64,000 bases of DNA from Rhexocercosporidium sp. MPI-PUGE-AT-0058 (lineage: Eukaryota; Ascomycota; Leotiomycetes; Helotiales), in assembly GCA_020746875.1 (NCBI GenBank), contig JAGTJL010000019.1, forward strand, positions 62,001 through 126,000, in the 5' to 3' direction. Below, in pieces: positions 1-14,400 of the stretch. The translations under genes and the position numbers were made by a program. The notes beneath the pieces were generated by a model. It ran no database searches. It was not told where the DNA came from and saw only the letters and a program-made list of their open reading frames with translations. How positions within the stretch are numbered: position 1 is the stretch's first letter; every line of letters begins with the position of its first letter.

Positions 1-562
1 ACTCTTTAATTTACTTCTCCTTGCCGCTCTCCATATTTATATTATTACTTTACAACTCGATTTTACACTTATTCCTCCTTTGCTTATCTTCTCCGCGTTC
101 TTGCTCTCGAATGCCTCGGACCTTGAATACTCCATAGTTCTAGTGTCTTCTCCCTGCCCTCGATATTAATTACGATCTCCTCCCTTACGAAGCACCCTCG
201 AAGTCTGCTTTCCCTTCGCCGCTATTTATATTTCTATTACTCTTCTGCATCTCGACTCTTTATACGACTCTTTATACGGCTGTCGACATATAAACTTGAA
301 CTCGACCGACTATTGTATCGTCAGGCTACGTCGACGCCGAAGCATTTACTCGATCGACCTCTAATCCCTCTTCGAAACCTCCTCCCTCCTTTTTGTCTTA
401 TCTTAGCTGTGGATACCCTCGCTACCCTTAAGGCTTTTCGGGCCTGTAAAGGATTATAATACTTATTATTTAAGTGCTAATAGAGCATACCTTTAATATC
501 CTTGAGAATGTTCTTAAAAAACGCATTTATATTATACGAGTATTAAAAAGGAAAGAAGAGCA
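1..562. other. Pyrimidine-rich leader without a recognisable gene
   Basis: The first 400 bases are rich in ctt/ctc runs on the plus strand and keep many CpG and TpC dinucleotides. No frame on either strand stays open or resembles a family I know. It may be the decayed upstream part of the DUF3435 element that begins at 563. Confidence 0.3.
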
Positions 563-3249
563 GATGTCGAGCGGGGAAGATTATAATTAAATAAAGGTTA
601 ATTTAAATAATAAACCGTTCTTATAGCTGTTAGACGCCGACGATATTAAGGCTAGTATTTATTACGCTAAATAGAAATAGATAAAATATGCTCTTTAAAC
701 TTATATTTTAATAAATTAAATTATATTAATTAAAGATAAGTATTATAAATATCGTTATTTAAGGCATTAGTATAACGCTATTTACAAAAAGAATTACGGC
801 AAAAGGAAGATAATATTATTTTTTTATTAAATTTATAAGACCTCCTTAGCGAGTAAGCGGAAGCCGGGGAATAAAAGGTCTTTTTATATATATTAACGGG
901 ATTTTAAGATACTTTACCGCCGAGTGAATAATAAATACGTGGATGCGAATGATAGACACGAAGTTATTAAAGTAAAGTAATTAACTTTTTACGCCGTATT
1001 TATATTAAATACTAATTTATAATTTAAGTATATTAACGGCACTTTTAAGGCTTAGTTTAAATTACGTATTACGTTTAAATTTAAGCTTATAACCGGATTG
1101 GACGACTTACTTCTCTTTTTTATTTATTATTAAATTAATGATAAATCTGTCTTTCTTATTAAAGACGACTGTTATAATATTATTATTATAATATTATTTT
1201 AAGCTTATATAAGCGGTCGACTAGCGGAATTCGTTTACGTATTAAAAGGCAAAGCCAGCGAAGACTCTCTCGGCGAGAGGGAAGAGGTTAATAAGAACGC
1301 TTACCCTTGTAACCTAACGTATTATAATTACGACGAGGATAGTAATATTAATATTAATAGCTATGATAATAATACTAACGATAACCTTAAATCTGACAAT
1401 AATATAATATTTAATTTTAAGAATAATAAAAGCGATAACAGTACTTTTGATAAAAATATGAACGAGTACTCCGGCTATCTTAGCGATAGTATAAATATTA
1501 TTATAATAAAGGATACGAACGAGTGCTATACGGCCGAGACTAATAAGTATAGAAAGCCTTTACGCCAGAATTTGGACTTCGTCGAGCTTAGCGAGTTCGA
1601 GGAGGTCAAGCGGTAATATAAGGCGCTTTATTATAAGGATATTTGTCTTTAGATTATATAAAACCCGAAGCGGGGAGAGAAAGACTTACTAGTTATAAAG
1701 GTTCATTTACAGTATTACAAAAGGGTAAATAATAAGCTTAAGCTATATATTACGCTTCCGAGATAATCGAATCCTACTTAACTTAACTCTTATAATACGA
1801 CCTTCTTCTTTAAGGAGAATCCCCTTCTTATCCTTTGCTTAATCTCTTATATTTTAACTCGTGTAATCCGCGATAACGCAATCTTTATTAATAGTTATAC
1901 GTCGATTAAGCCTTTTTTTAATACGGATTTAAAGGGTCAGAACGTGAAAGTAATGAAGGTCTATTAAAAGCCGGAATGGCTTAAGCGACCTCTCTTTCGG
2001 CTATTATTCTGGATTATAAACGGCTAAGTAAAATCGACGATTAAATTAATATTTTACTCGAAGCTTGCCTTTTATTTAAATCGTCTTAAGTAAGACGCGG
2101 GCTCAGAAGACTTGCTGACGAGCTACTATTTCCGCCGAAGCCTTACTAATACTATTAATAATATATATCCTGTATTATATTATCAACTTCTTAAGGCTAA
2201 TAGTTAATTTAAGTAAGGCCTTCGATATTATACGAGATTAAAGTATAAAATATAATCCTTTTACGGGGGTTTTTAATAAAGCATATAACAATTAAGTAAT
2301 AAGATTTAATATATAAGACGCTTATTTTAAGAATGATATTATTAATAATAAGCTGACTTAGGCCTTTACTTACATAAGCATTCGATATCACTCTAGCGCT
2401 TTAAAGGAAGTTCCCCGAGAAGTAATAAATTAATTCCTTATTATAAATTTAGAGATTGCCGTCCTTAAATAATAATTTAAAGAGTTATATACTTAAATTA
2501 AGTAAAAGTACAAGTTCATTAACCGAGCGCCTAAAGATATTTAAAAGACGCATAAGAAACTCGGCTAATAGCTTAAGGTTATAATAAAGAGTTTAAAAAT
2601 TAAGCTTAAAGCTGAATATAAAAAGGATTACTTCTTTTATATTTATAATAAAATAATAAAGCGGTAATTAAATAAGCCGCTAAACGGGACGGTAGTAAAG
2701 AAAAGAGTTGAGCCTGTTATCGAATATTAATTCAAAGAATAGATACGGTTGCAGCTAGTCTTTTATAATTTCTTTAAAGACCTCAGTTCTTAAGCTATTA
2801 TTACTTAAAAGGTTTATACTATTAATCTTTAGATTGCGCTCGTATTACGAAAAGAACTTATAACTCGCTAGCCGCCGTCCGCTTTAGCTTATAAAGATCC
2901 TTTTAAAAAAGAATCTCTTATTCCGGCCCTTACTCTTACTCTTACTTTCGATTCCTTCTTACTAAATAATAAGTTTCCCTTTGTCGTCGAAAAGACTTAA
3001 TGTATATTTTGTATTAATAATAAGGCGCTCTTATATAAGTAAAAAACGCGTAAATTTCGCTAAGTATTATATATATAGAATTATATCGAGAATATTTACT
3101 TACGTAAGATATTAATAGAATAGCGAATCATTTGTTACCACCTTATTTATAAGGTTAAAAGGTTAATACTCGACGGCGCGATATTCTTTAAGAATCACGT
3201 AGCGATAGTCCACGAGATCCACTTTCGACTTAAAGTTTGCTTAAGATGA
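563..3249 (+). pseudogene. RIP-killed DUF3435 (tyrosine-recombinase-like) gene, full length
   Basis: Relic of a fungal DUF3435/FluG-domain protein. The frame starts at an ATG at 563 (MSSGEDYN...) and runs with TAA/TAG at likely Gln/Trp positions to a TGA at 3247-3249. An acidic Asn/Asp/Ser-rich stretch lies at about 1320-1520, where family members carry an acidic spacer before the recombinase core. The last 40 codons give a C2H2-like tail with the motif FFKNHVAIVHE, typical of the family C-terminus. Length of about 895 codons fits the family; the span is not a multiple of three, so at least one indel is present. Known of the family: it belongs to the tyrosine recombinases that include Starship captains. 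I infer a former mobile-element recombinase, now dead. The catalytic Arg/His/Tyr set cannot be read with confidence. Confidence 0.7.
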
Positions 3250-5229
3250 AATTTTTAGCTTAGAAGTTATCTTTAATAATTATACTTTTTTTTTAATTAA
3301 ATAAATCTGAATCTTATAGCTTTTAAGATTATATATTACGGACTAACTTAATTATAATAAAGCAAAAGTATATATATAGCCGGCAACAGATTATAATTAA
3401 TCTCTTTTACTTATTAAGTATTATTTTTGCAAACCGACCTTCAGCGTTATTAAACTTACGCTATTACAATATTATAATGACTTTACTTCGGGACCTTAAT
3501 AGTAAGCCTTATCGGATTCTGATCGAGTTTATATACGAATTTATAAAGAAATTTCTTAGTACAAAAGATATATAAGTCCGACCTTAGGCATTTTCTTATC
3601 CGCCCGCTCCTTTTCTTTTATTTTAGCTAAGACTTACGACTTATATAAAAGCTAAAAATATATTTCCAGTCTCAAAAATTATTTTCAATCCGTCCCTTAT
3701 CCTTAATTTACACGTCGCCTTCTTAAGTCTTATTTTTGCCGATATTGCGTTCTTAGCCCCGAGCCTTATATTAACTAAAAAGATTAGCGAGCTAGATATC
3801 CCGCTTAAATATAAGTAACTGCTTTTGCATTTAAAGCCCGAGATAGCTAATATTCCCGTCTTCCGTAAGTCTATTAAGACGCCTTATAATTAAGAGATCT
3901 CGCCCGACCAGCTACTACTTTATACGATTCTTTTAAAGTAAATGAAGCGGCTCGGCGTACTTATTAAGTTCTTGTAAATCACGCGTCCGTACTGCTTCTA
4001 ATACGGTATAAGTAACGCTTTTAATTAAAGCGGTGCGTACTATATAATCCCTTTCTTATAACCTCGCTATACGCTATACTAATCGTAAACTAATAAGTAA
4101 CGTAAGTAACGCGCTCTAGAATATAATAATATAATACGCGAAGATTAATACCTTTATTAAGCATTACTTCCGGCGGATAATTACCGCTAATACGCAAGCT
4201 ATTATCTCCGGCTATGAACCTCAGCGCAACTTAATGCGAGCGGCCTGTCGGATAACTCGTTGGATTAATTCTAACCGGCCGTAAGAACTCACGCTTTAAG
4301 AATCCCTATCCGTTAATTAAGATCCCGTCGTTTACCGTCTTATTATAGAGTAGAAAAAGTAGAAGCGCCGCTTTTAAGGCACGGCGATATAATAGCTAAA
4401 GTACTAGATTATTAGCTAGGCAATCTTTAATACTAAGTAGCGGTTAAGAGCAGCGCTCCTTAAGCACGTTTAAAAGCGCTAAGATTTAAAACACCCGGTC
4501 GACGAGATCGAGCGGCAGCTCTTTAGCTTTAAGCTTAGTTAAGAAATAAAAACTACTTTAGACTAAAACGATAAGATGCCCCCGCTTTAAAAGCGCTTAA
4601 TCGAAACGGTAATAACGCTCCCGGGCACGATTATTAAAAAAGAGTTCCGCCGCCGCAATGCGGCTATTAATATAATCGTTGCTTATTATTATTTTTAGGA
4701 AAGAGGAGCTATTATTATATTACGTAAAAGGTTGTCGACGCGATAAACGAGTCCGATATCGTTAAAAGAAATCAGCCTTTAGCTAGCAGCCGCTTAAGCC
4801 GAAAAGTAAGCGTTAAGTGACGTTATATTATTAATATTTACCGAGAAGAGGATTATTATTTGCTTCTTTTACTTAAAGGAGTAGAACTTGTCGTTCAAAA
4901 AGCGGACTTATAAGTTTATTAATCCAGGAGATTTGATAAAGCACTTTAAGCGAAAGCATTTAGCTTATATTAAAAAAGGGGATCGGCTTTAATATAAAGT
5001 CTGTCGAATGGGGCTAGAGTATAAGTAGCATTTCTAGAATTACGTAAAAAACATTTACGGGACCGTTTTTTAATACTTTTAATAATATACTTAAGGGCGT
5101 AATATTATTACTTAATAATATAAATCTCAGGGACTTATTCTTAATTACTTAAAGCATTTTAAAGGCCACGTAAGGATAGCGCACGGTATTTAACTCCGGG
5201 AATTAAAGTTTATGCGTTTATTAAAATAA
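3250..5229 (+). pseudogene. Second DUF3435/FluG-domain relic, N-terminally truncated
   Basis: Directly behind the first relic a second, different DUF3435 member is readable. In order: ANRPSALLNLRY (about 3430), MTLLRDLNSKPYRILIEF (about 3478), FRKSIKTPYN (about 3860), ITRPYC.YG (about 3975, the conserved recombinase box), GYEPQRNLMRAACRITRWI (about 4205), LPGTIIKKEFRRRNAAI (about 4620) and the C-terminal zinc-finger pair HFKRKHL (about 4935) and HFKGHVRIAHGI (about 5150). The frame closes at TAA 5227-5229. The roughly 250-residue N-terminal half expected for the family is absent, so the copy is truncated where it meets the first relic. About 25 extra residues precede the HYF..RI segment relative to the family. 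Stops are TAA/TAG as expected from RIP. Family assignment is firm; whether it was an independent element or part of a composite is unknown. Confidence 0.72.
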
Positions 5230-8200
5230 ATTACGTTTTATTTTATATATAAATCTCTTTATTTATATTTATTATATTAATAAAGTCGTCACTCTCGTTC
5301 GAGGAGTTTATAGTGACTGAAAATATAAGTGGCGTAATAAGTAAGGTTTGTAATAAAAAGAAAGAGATTCGTTAAGAGCTACTATTTGCGACGCTAAGCG
5401 ACTTAATTAAGCATTTTTAAGCGGAAACCTTTAAGTAATATTCGATAAGGAGATGGGATTAAGTGATTTTCTTAAAGTACAAAACGAGTCTTCAGAATTA
5501 TATAGCGATAATTCACGGAACAGTTTCTTAATCATTAGGTAAACTCGAACATGTTCTCCGGCGAGCGTGGGTATTAGAGATATATAGCGCTCTCGAGCAA
5601 AATAAAGGGGTGTGTATAAGGGACTTTTTACGAGCCTTTAACTTATTAAATTAAAATATAGACTTTTTGAGCAGGCTAGTATTGCCTTCTTTAAGTCTAC
5701 ATTAATTAATATCTAAAAGTAACAGGTGTTATAATTGCAAGCGAATCTTATAAGCTTTTAAATAATGTTAAATTATTTAGAATAAATATCGGGCTAAAAT
5801 TAGAAGTTCCGCGTTCGACTTCATACCTATAATACATATTAATATAATATAAATAAAACCTATTCACGCTCTATCACAAGCTAGGCGGCTTTTAATTAAT
5901 CATAATAACATTAAATAAGTATGATGAGTTATAAGAGTATATATTTAAAGAAGTATATTTATAAATCTTAAGAAAGGCTTAATATTTCCTTAAGCGATAT
6001 TTATATATACGCTTCATCGACGAGGATATTTTCAGAGTTCTTACTTAAAGTTTCGATTATAATCCGCCAATAATAACTTTATATTTCTTTTAGTAATTAA
6101 AGTTAGTTTTACGCTTTAAGTTTCTTTTACGGATGATTATAAGGGCCGATTAATATAATAATCCTAAACTTTTAGACGTTAATAAAGCCGGCGTTAATTA
6201 GCTAGCCTTAGAGTTTATTAACGGCCTCGAATTCCATCCCGGACTTCTTCCTTACCTCGATTATTGTTTATGTCCAGTTAAAAAGCACCGAATTATATCC
6301 TTTTAAGTAAATATTATATTCTATTAGCTCGATCTATCTTCCATACTTAATTCCTTTAATATAATTAGAATACTTTTTAATAAGCGTAAAAGGGATTTAA
6401 ACTTTATTTATATTATTTGCGTAATAAGTTTGATTAATTTTTCATACCGCCGTTTATTTTATAAACGTAAATTAAGTCCTAATTATTCTTTATTTTCTTA
6501 TATTGATTTAAGTTAATATTATTTATAGCGAATTTAACGTTTTTAAGTAGCCCGGCTTATATAAGTGTAATATTAATGCCGAATACTTTAGCAGAAGAGT
6601 ATTTTACTCTAAAATTATTATAATAATTTAATATTAAAATTATTATAGCCGAGGATAAACAAATATTAGTTATTTTCTTGTCTTAATATTAATATTAAAA
6701 ACCTTCTACTTAAAGTTAAAAATTAGAATTAAAATATTAATAATCCTTATATAGCGTTTAAACACCGGCGTAAGTATGAGCATTTCCTTTAATATTTCTC
6801 CTTAAATACGGTAATTAAAAAACTTAGCTCTAGAATATAATTAATATAATATTAATATACCTTAACCTTATACGGAATTACTCGGCGGTATCATTTGGTG
6901 CTTAAAATAGTCTACCGTAACTTATAATTTATTAATAAAACGTTTAAATTTAAAGGCTTTAAAATAATAACCTTAGCTATAATAACACCTTTTATTTTTA
7001 TATATAAACTCATTTATAATTTACTTTATTTCCGTAGTATTTAAAAAATTAAATATAATATTATATCCCTCGTTATCCGCTTTAGAGTTTACTTATAAAA
7101 ATCTAGTCTAAGGGCTAAGTAATTCAGTGTTCTCGGAATTACATTAAGCGAGGTCTCGGCAGGAAGGGTTTTAAGAAGGCGGTTATTGAATAGGCCGGCA
7201 ATAAAATACACTGGCCGGCTTTAGATTCTTTTTCTAGCTTACGGTTTTTAATAAATTAATAAAAAAAAATAAAGTTAAATAAACGGCAGTTAAATACAAC
7301 TTAATCTTCTTAAAAAGAAATTATTTATTCTTTACTATATAAATCCTTAAGTAAACACATTATAACTCTCCCTTTTTGTATCGATTATAAAATGGCCGGC
7401 GTTCGTCGTATTTCACCCTACGCGACCTATTAAAAAGAGTAAATTAATATATAAGTATATGCAGAAAACGAGAGACTAGAGTCTGTACTTATAAATAGTA
7501 TACTTAGTCTTAACTTTTGACTTAGAAGTACGGCGTTTTTTTTCTTTTTAAGTTAAAGTTTAATAAGGAATTTAATATAAGTCAGCCAAACGGTTAAGAT
7601 ACTTTTATATTCACTTTTAAATAGTACTTTAATAATATATTCTTTATAATTCTCGGTCGTTATAAAACGAATTATAGACAGGAAGACGCTCTTAGAAAAT
7701 AATATATTTCTTATAATAAAGTCGCTATAAGAAGTAAATCAGTGGAATTACGGATTCTTATATATAAGGTGCGGTAAGTTAATAAGAATATAACTAAAAG
7801 TCTGTTTTTGACTCGTTTTTCAATTAGCTTATGTTAAAATCTTAAATTCCCGTTTAATGTCTTGGCCACAAATAGCGTCCTATAGCTTAAGGTAAGGTGC
7901 GTCTGAATCGGGTTGCCTTACGCACGTTCGTATTAAATAGAACGGTTTAGAACTAGTATTAAGCCGGCTCACGCACTATAAAGGAATTAATTATTAAGAC
8001 GTAAGTACACATAAACAGGACTCGTAGATCCAAAATTAATAATATTTTACGGTATATTATTAAGAACTATAAAAAGAAAAGGAAAAGATATGCGGACTCG
8101 AAGGGAATGAAATTATATAAAGATTAGATTCGTAAGAACTCGTATTGCGGTTATATATTACTTTAACTCTAATAGTCCTGCTTCCTTTCGCTTGCTATAC

Positions 8201-9753
8201 GCAATAATTAAGTGTTCAAACGAATAAGAACTACTTTTTAAGAACGCAGCCTCGATTTCCTCGAAATCCTTTTTAACTTAGTTATTAATATTGACTTCTT
8301 AAATGTCTTAAATATTATATTCTTTTCCTTCCTCCAGCTTCTTATATATTTTCTTAAATAAGTTCTCAATCTCTAAAGCTAAAAGTACGTTTTACTAGTT
8401 CGATAACAAATAAATAAAGCAATACGTAAATCGAGAGTTATATTATTTAGCTTAAAGGTTTTTTTTAGACTTTCGTCTTATGAGTAATAGTATTACTTAT
8501 TAATATATAGCGAATCGAGATAGCAAGTTCTATAAGAAGTAATATACTTTATTCTTTTCGGCGGGTATAAAATACGTTATCGCCTACTTAAATATTATAT
8601 ACGGTATTATTTAAGGCCATCGAGTAAATACAGATAAAATAATAGCAGTAAAAGTGAGAGTAGGTATAAATATATATTATAATAATTATAAGTGATATAT
8701 ATTTTAAAATATATAGTACAAATCAAACTATATCGAACGCTGCATATTCTTATATATAAATAAAACTTATATTTTAAAAATGTATTATATTAACGTCCTA
8801 AAAAATACTTAATAATAAAAGAAAAAACTACGCCTTTTTCATCTTTTATAACTCGGGCTTTAATAAACAAACATTAGAGTTCTTAAAAGGAAATGCTTTA
8901 TTTAAGTTAGTTTAATTAGTAATGCCCGGCAATCTTCTACAGCTAATTAATAAAAGCTCTTAAAAATAGAAAGTCTTAAACGAATTACATCGTTCGTCGA
9001 GTTTATTAAGCTTATTAATGTTATATTTTTATAATAAGCTTTTAAAATAATATAACTCACTTAAATTCTATAGCTACTATAGCAAGAAGATATTGTCTTT
9101 ACGACGTCTTATAATTTATATATTATATTATAACGGTATAACGTCGGTGGCCACACCTAAATTCGACTTAATTATAATTACATATAATAATACTTAAAAG
9201 TAATTACTATCGTCGATCGATAAATTAATACTCCTTAAATGTGCTAAGTATAATAAACACCGGGCTGGCAAGAGAGATATTTGAATAAATTGCAACTGCT
9301 TTTAAGTCAAAAGAGACATGCATTAAACAAGGCAAATATAAGGGATCGAAGGTCCGATTTAATTTACATAAAGATTAAACAAAAATCCTTTATAATTATT
9401 AAGACTTAAACTACGGACTTTTAATTAAGAATGTCTTATTCGTTATATTAATAAAAGATAGAAAATAGCGGCAAAGTAAAGAGGTCCTAGTTGCCTCGTT
9501 TATAAAAATAGCCCGTTCTTAATACAGGCCGTACTTAAAATGAATTTCCTTTTTTATTTTATATATAAAATATAACTTTAAGTAAACGAATTAAAGAAAT
9601 AAAAGTCTATTATTTATTATTATAAGTCTTTTTTTAAAGCGTTACTTTTTAAAAGGAAATAAAAGGAATATAATAAAAGGAGTCTTATTTTAAGTATAAG
9701 ATAATAAGCGAGGTTTACTTAGTATTAAGGGGTTATAATAGGTTATATTGCGC
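5230..9753. other. RIP-degraded DNA, no gene recognised
   Basis: About 4.5 kb of very AT-rich sequence with dense TAA/TAG in all six frames. Short readable stretches occur (for example minus strand about 6100-6600) but none resembles a family I can name and none stays in one frame. Most likely decayed transposon sequence. Confidence 0.4.
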
Positions 9754-9918
9754 AAACCGGACTAATAAGGCTTATAGTCCGCCTTAATTATACTTATATA
9801 AACCGAACTAATAAAGATCATAGTCTTCCTTAACTATATTATATAAACCGGACCAGTAGGGCTTATAGTCCGCTTAATTAAACTAGATTAACCGGACTAG
9901 TAAGAGTCGTAATCCCCT
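9754..9918. repeat. Tandem repeat, four copies of 45-46 bp
   Basis: Copies start at about 9754, 9800, 9845 and 9890. Each begins aaaccggactaataag (variants) and contains a ttatagtccgcc-like core followed by a TA-rich spacer. Copies differ at scattered C/T and G/A positions, as expected when RIP acts on an existing array. Confidence 0.85.
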
Positions 9919-10527
9919 TTGTACTTTAAAGGGCTACGTTTATATTAAAAATAATACTGTTTATAAATATTAATATATTTTAATAATAACTCCGCTTAAT
10001 ATTCTATTTACTTTAAATAAAGCTCTTATTTATAACTATACTGGCTTTACTCTTAACGAGCTAGACTATATGTATTAACGATTAAAGCGTGTTTTAATAC
10101 TTATTAAGGCTAGTTATAAAGTAAGAGATATTTTAAGTAAATTTTAAAAATAAATAATAAAAAATAAAAAAGAAAAGGAAAATCCATACTAAAACCACAC
10201 AATATAAGTAAAGTTTAAGGAATTAGTATTTAGGTCCTACTATTTAAAAGCTTTAAAGATTAATTTAAGAGAGATTCCTCTTACTGCCTTTATTAACTTA
10301 CTTTAGTTTATTAACTTAATAAGCTTAAATGCACTCATAAAGTCAAAGATTGCTTTTAATAAAGCAATTAATTACTTTAGGAAACAGTTAATAAAACATT
10401 AGATTCCTTTTAAATATTATATATTTAATAATTAAAATATAAAGTTTAATAAAAATAAAAGATACTAAGAAACGAGCCGGCTTTTATTAATATATTAAAA
10501 TTTATTACTTAAAAGCTTAAGTATATC
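9919..10527. other. RIP-degraded DNA, nothing identified
   Basis: AT-rich, with stops in all frames; no repeat or motif stands out. Confidence 0.35.
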
Positions 10528-11420
10528 CCAAACCCCATAGGCCTGTCCGTCGCAAGCGCAAATGTGCGCCACCGAACCCGTTATCAGTAGTATACATTTT
10601 AAATAATAATACCACGGGCTTCAGCCTATTATCCATTACTATTTATTCGATTTAAAAAGTTATTAATTTTTAATTTTTAAACGATACCTTTAGGGACTTA
10701 GCAGTGCTACTGGTTTTCCTTAGACTAAGTGTTATATTAATTAATATGCTCTATTACGTTATTAAACTAAAGAGGTTTTTTAATTAAGTTAATAATATTA
10801 AGGAAGTTTCTCTACTAAAGCTTAACCTTTATTTCCGAAGCGTCGAGAGGCTTATTAAAGTTCTTATAGCGCTAGAATCTTAAGGATTAATTTGTATAAC
10901 TTAAAAGAAGTAAACTATTACGGCCTAGCTTAAGCTACTATCACTCTTCGAGGGTAAGGTCCGTTTTATAAAAAAGTCTATAGAATATAAGGCTACGCTC
11001 TTTATCTTCTATTCATTTCCTAAAGATTTAGACGCTCGTCATAAAGATAATAATAAAATATAAGTAATAATACAAACTAAGCTAAATCCTTAATAACTAT
11101 TAACAATAGGTTCGAAGAATTATATAAATCTCATTTACTTTATTTAAAATATATCTTAAAATACTTCGACGTACTAAACAATTCAGATTTCGCCAACCAG
11201 TTTTCTTATTAATAATAAATTTAAATCGTTCATAGTTACTTATTAGCTTTAATGTTTTCGACCTTAGACTGAAAACTGCGCGTCCTTACGGCTACGAAGA
11301 AGATTTTGATTACTAGTTAAGCTAATATATGACTATTAAAAAAGCTATAATTTCGAAAAGATGTCTTATGCTACTTATATCCGCCCGGTAGTAATTTCTA
11401 CGGTATTCCAATAGTAAATC
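10528..11420 (+). pseudogene. Uncharacterised reading-frame relic with basic N-terminus
   Basis: One plus frame can be followed for about 300 codons, broken by TAA/TAG and one TGA. It opens with a GC-richer Arg/Lys cluster (RRKRKCAPP at about 10540), suggestive of a nuclear-localisation-like patch, then a mainly hydrophobic and basic sequence. I do not recognise the family and a TE origin is quite possible. The only evidence is frame continuity and the local retention of CG-rich codons. Confidence 0.25.
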
Positions 11421-14400
11421 TCAATTTAACTTATGTTATTAACTCACGTATTCTTATTATAAAATAATATTTATTTGCTATATAAGTTATGATTTATAAG
11501 AATGAGCTCTCTTATAGTTAGTATAAGTTAGAAAACTTAAATTAATTAAATATAAGTCGAATTAAAGAACGGCGATATTACGATAAAAAAACTTGTTTTT
11601 AAATAAAGATTTATTTATATATAAGGGAATTTTCTAGGGTAAAGTTACTCTTAAATAAGTATTAATAAGGTTCTTCGTTTTAGATTTTAAAGGGCCTTTA
11701 CTTCTTGTATTATATGTTTATGTCTTACGAGCTTAATAACTTCACATATATATAAAATATTATATTATTGCTTACATTTTCGAATACACTGACAAGTGTT
11801 AAAGAAAGACGCGTAATTCTTATAATAGTTAATACTTATTTTATAACGGGATTAAAGTCTTTAAGGGAGAGTCGTGTATTTTATAAGACTCGTTAGTCGT
11901 TAAATAAGATTAAAACTATTTATTATTTTATAGAAAACGTATATACAGAGAAGTCGAGTAATAGCCTCGCCTTTAGTATTCGAAAATTCTCGGTATTAAT
12001 TAGACTTATAATTATTACATACTTAAAATAGCGTATTAGAGGCTCTTTAACCGGGGAAAAAGCTCTTTCGCGTTAGATAAGTATATTTAATACTAGGAAA
12101 TAATTAATAACGAGCTTAAGTAAAGCTTCCTTCCCGTAGACGATCATTTATTATATTATATATAATATTATTTATTTACTTAATTAAACCGATAATATAA
12201 CTTAATACATATTATTAACTCATAGCTTTTACTAAAAAACCGGCCGCTAGTATTAATACCTCGCTTTAGGCTCTATCTGGTTCGATATAATCTAAGAGTA
12301 AAACGCAAATCATAGCTTAAAGCAGTTATTCGACCTAAGCCACGTCGATTATATAATAAAGCAGGGGAAGACAGGATTTCCATTTAAAAAGGGTAGCCTT
12401 AAATTATATAAATAAATAAAACGTACATATATATTTAATTCTTATTATATGCTTAAGACAAACTAATAAAGATTTATAAAGACTCTTTACTCGCACTTTA
12501 ATAATTATAAAATATAAAGGACATTACCACTAAGAAAAGCACTTCTTATAATAAAAATATTAGTCCTTCTGAAGTTTTCCTTAATATAACGGATTATATT
12601 TTTTATTATTTTCACAATTATAATATATTTAAATCCTTCGAGCTCTTTTTATATTCGAACATTATTACTTTAAATATATAATAAGCTTATAATATTCTTA
12701 TTTATTCACAAATCTATTAAATCTCTTAAGTATTAAATTTCGATATATTCTTAAGAAAAAGCTTTATATTTAGTTTTTCCCTTTTTATTTAATCGAATTA
12801 ATCTGTGTAAAAGATTACACCTTTTACTTCCCCGAAAGTATCTTTATAAAAAGCCGCGTAAATAATCTTCAATAAAAGATATAAATCTCGAGGTGAAGAT
12901 TTATTAAATCCGTAATTAAAAATTAATACCGCACTAGCATAACTATTAAAATATTAAACACGAGCAGGCCTTTAAATAAAATGAATATACTTAAAACGCC
13001 GCTCGAAGTCAAACCAATTAACTGTCTTTTTTATATTAATATTATTATAACTATTATTAATAAATTAGGTATTCTCTTTATCTCTTACGACTTCATTTTT
13101 ACCTAAAAGCTTAACGTTCTACAAGCCATAAGTAATATCCACCGATATTAAAAAGTTCGGCTATAATAATTTTATATATAATTCCACTAAAGATAATGTA
13201 AAAGTAATATTATATTATTAATAAGATATATTTAAATTTACTTTCATTTTATATTTAAATAAGCTTTTTTTAATAATAATTTAAAATTCGTTAATAATAT
13301 TCTTTTCCTTTACTTATATTTATAATACTTTTAATATACTTTCGACTTAAGGCATAATAACTATAATTAAATTAATTTTAAAAATACCTACTTTATACTA
13401 GGCTATCTTTTTAATAGTATAACCTAGGACTTAGATATAATCGATTCCAATAGTCGTAATACCGGTTATTATTAAACGAAGGAAAATATTCGTCGAATCT
13501 CGTTTACCACTAATACCCGTCTCGATAATCGTAATATCAACTTTTTTTAAAATTAAAATATAAATACTTAATAAGGCTAAGAAACTAAAATATCTTAAGA
13601 TAAGCGGAGTAAACAGTCTTTATTAACTTACGAGCGCGCGAATCTTTCTATTAACCTTCCAGACGTAATATATAAATAAAGATTTAGGGATTTTCTTGTT
13701 ATTAATTAAAATTCGCTCGTATACGTTTATTTAATAAAATAAAATTAAATAGTTAATTTTTTTAAGCTTTATTATACGTTTTTAGTATTCTATTAAAATA
13801 TAGTTGCAGTAATAATATATAATACCCTTCCCTTTAATTCCTGCTACATAAATTACTTTAAGTATATTTACTTAATTAATTTAATAAGTTATTAATTAAA
13901 ATTAATAAGAAAGAAGAAATATATTACCTCACATCTAAGTAGGCTAAGCCATCTCATAGTCCTTACTTTTAGGCTTTTAATAGCTAATTAATGCCTCGGA
14001 ATATTTGTAAGGCAAAGCTAATACCGATTGAGAATATATAATACTTCTTTATAAAATTTAATAAAATTATATAATATAAGTTAATATTTTTATTTCGTAA
14101 TTTTCTTTAATAACTTTAATAAAGTCAAACGAGTGGCTTATACGTAAGATAATCTTACTTTTATTAATTATTAAAAAGCCGAAGAATTAATAATTATAAA
14201 GTATAAACTTCCGTAATATAGTAATGCTTTAATGTAGAATAGTATAAAATAAAAATTAAAGTAAAAGGAAATCAAATGCGCTTAATTTTAGTATAACTCC
14301 ATTAGATATACTTATAGAAGGCTTTTCTTAATATTATGTAAATTCATAATTATCCTAGGAATATCGGGAACTATAAGCTTTGTTTTTAAGATATAATATA

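Noticed and set aside
2209..2391. 60-codon minus-strand open frame
   Set aside because: Opposite the first DUF3435 relic in AT-rich DNA; Ile/Tyr-rich translation typical of RIP noise.
5230..9753. LTR retrotransposon
   Set aside because: No matching long terminal repeats, primer-binding site or reverse-transcriptase motif could be read.
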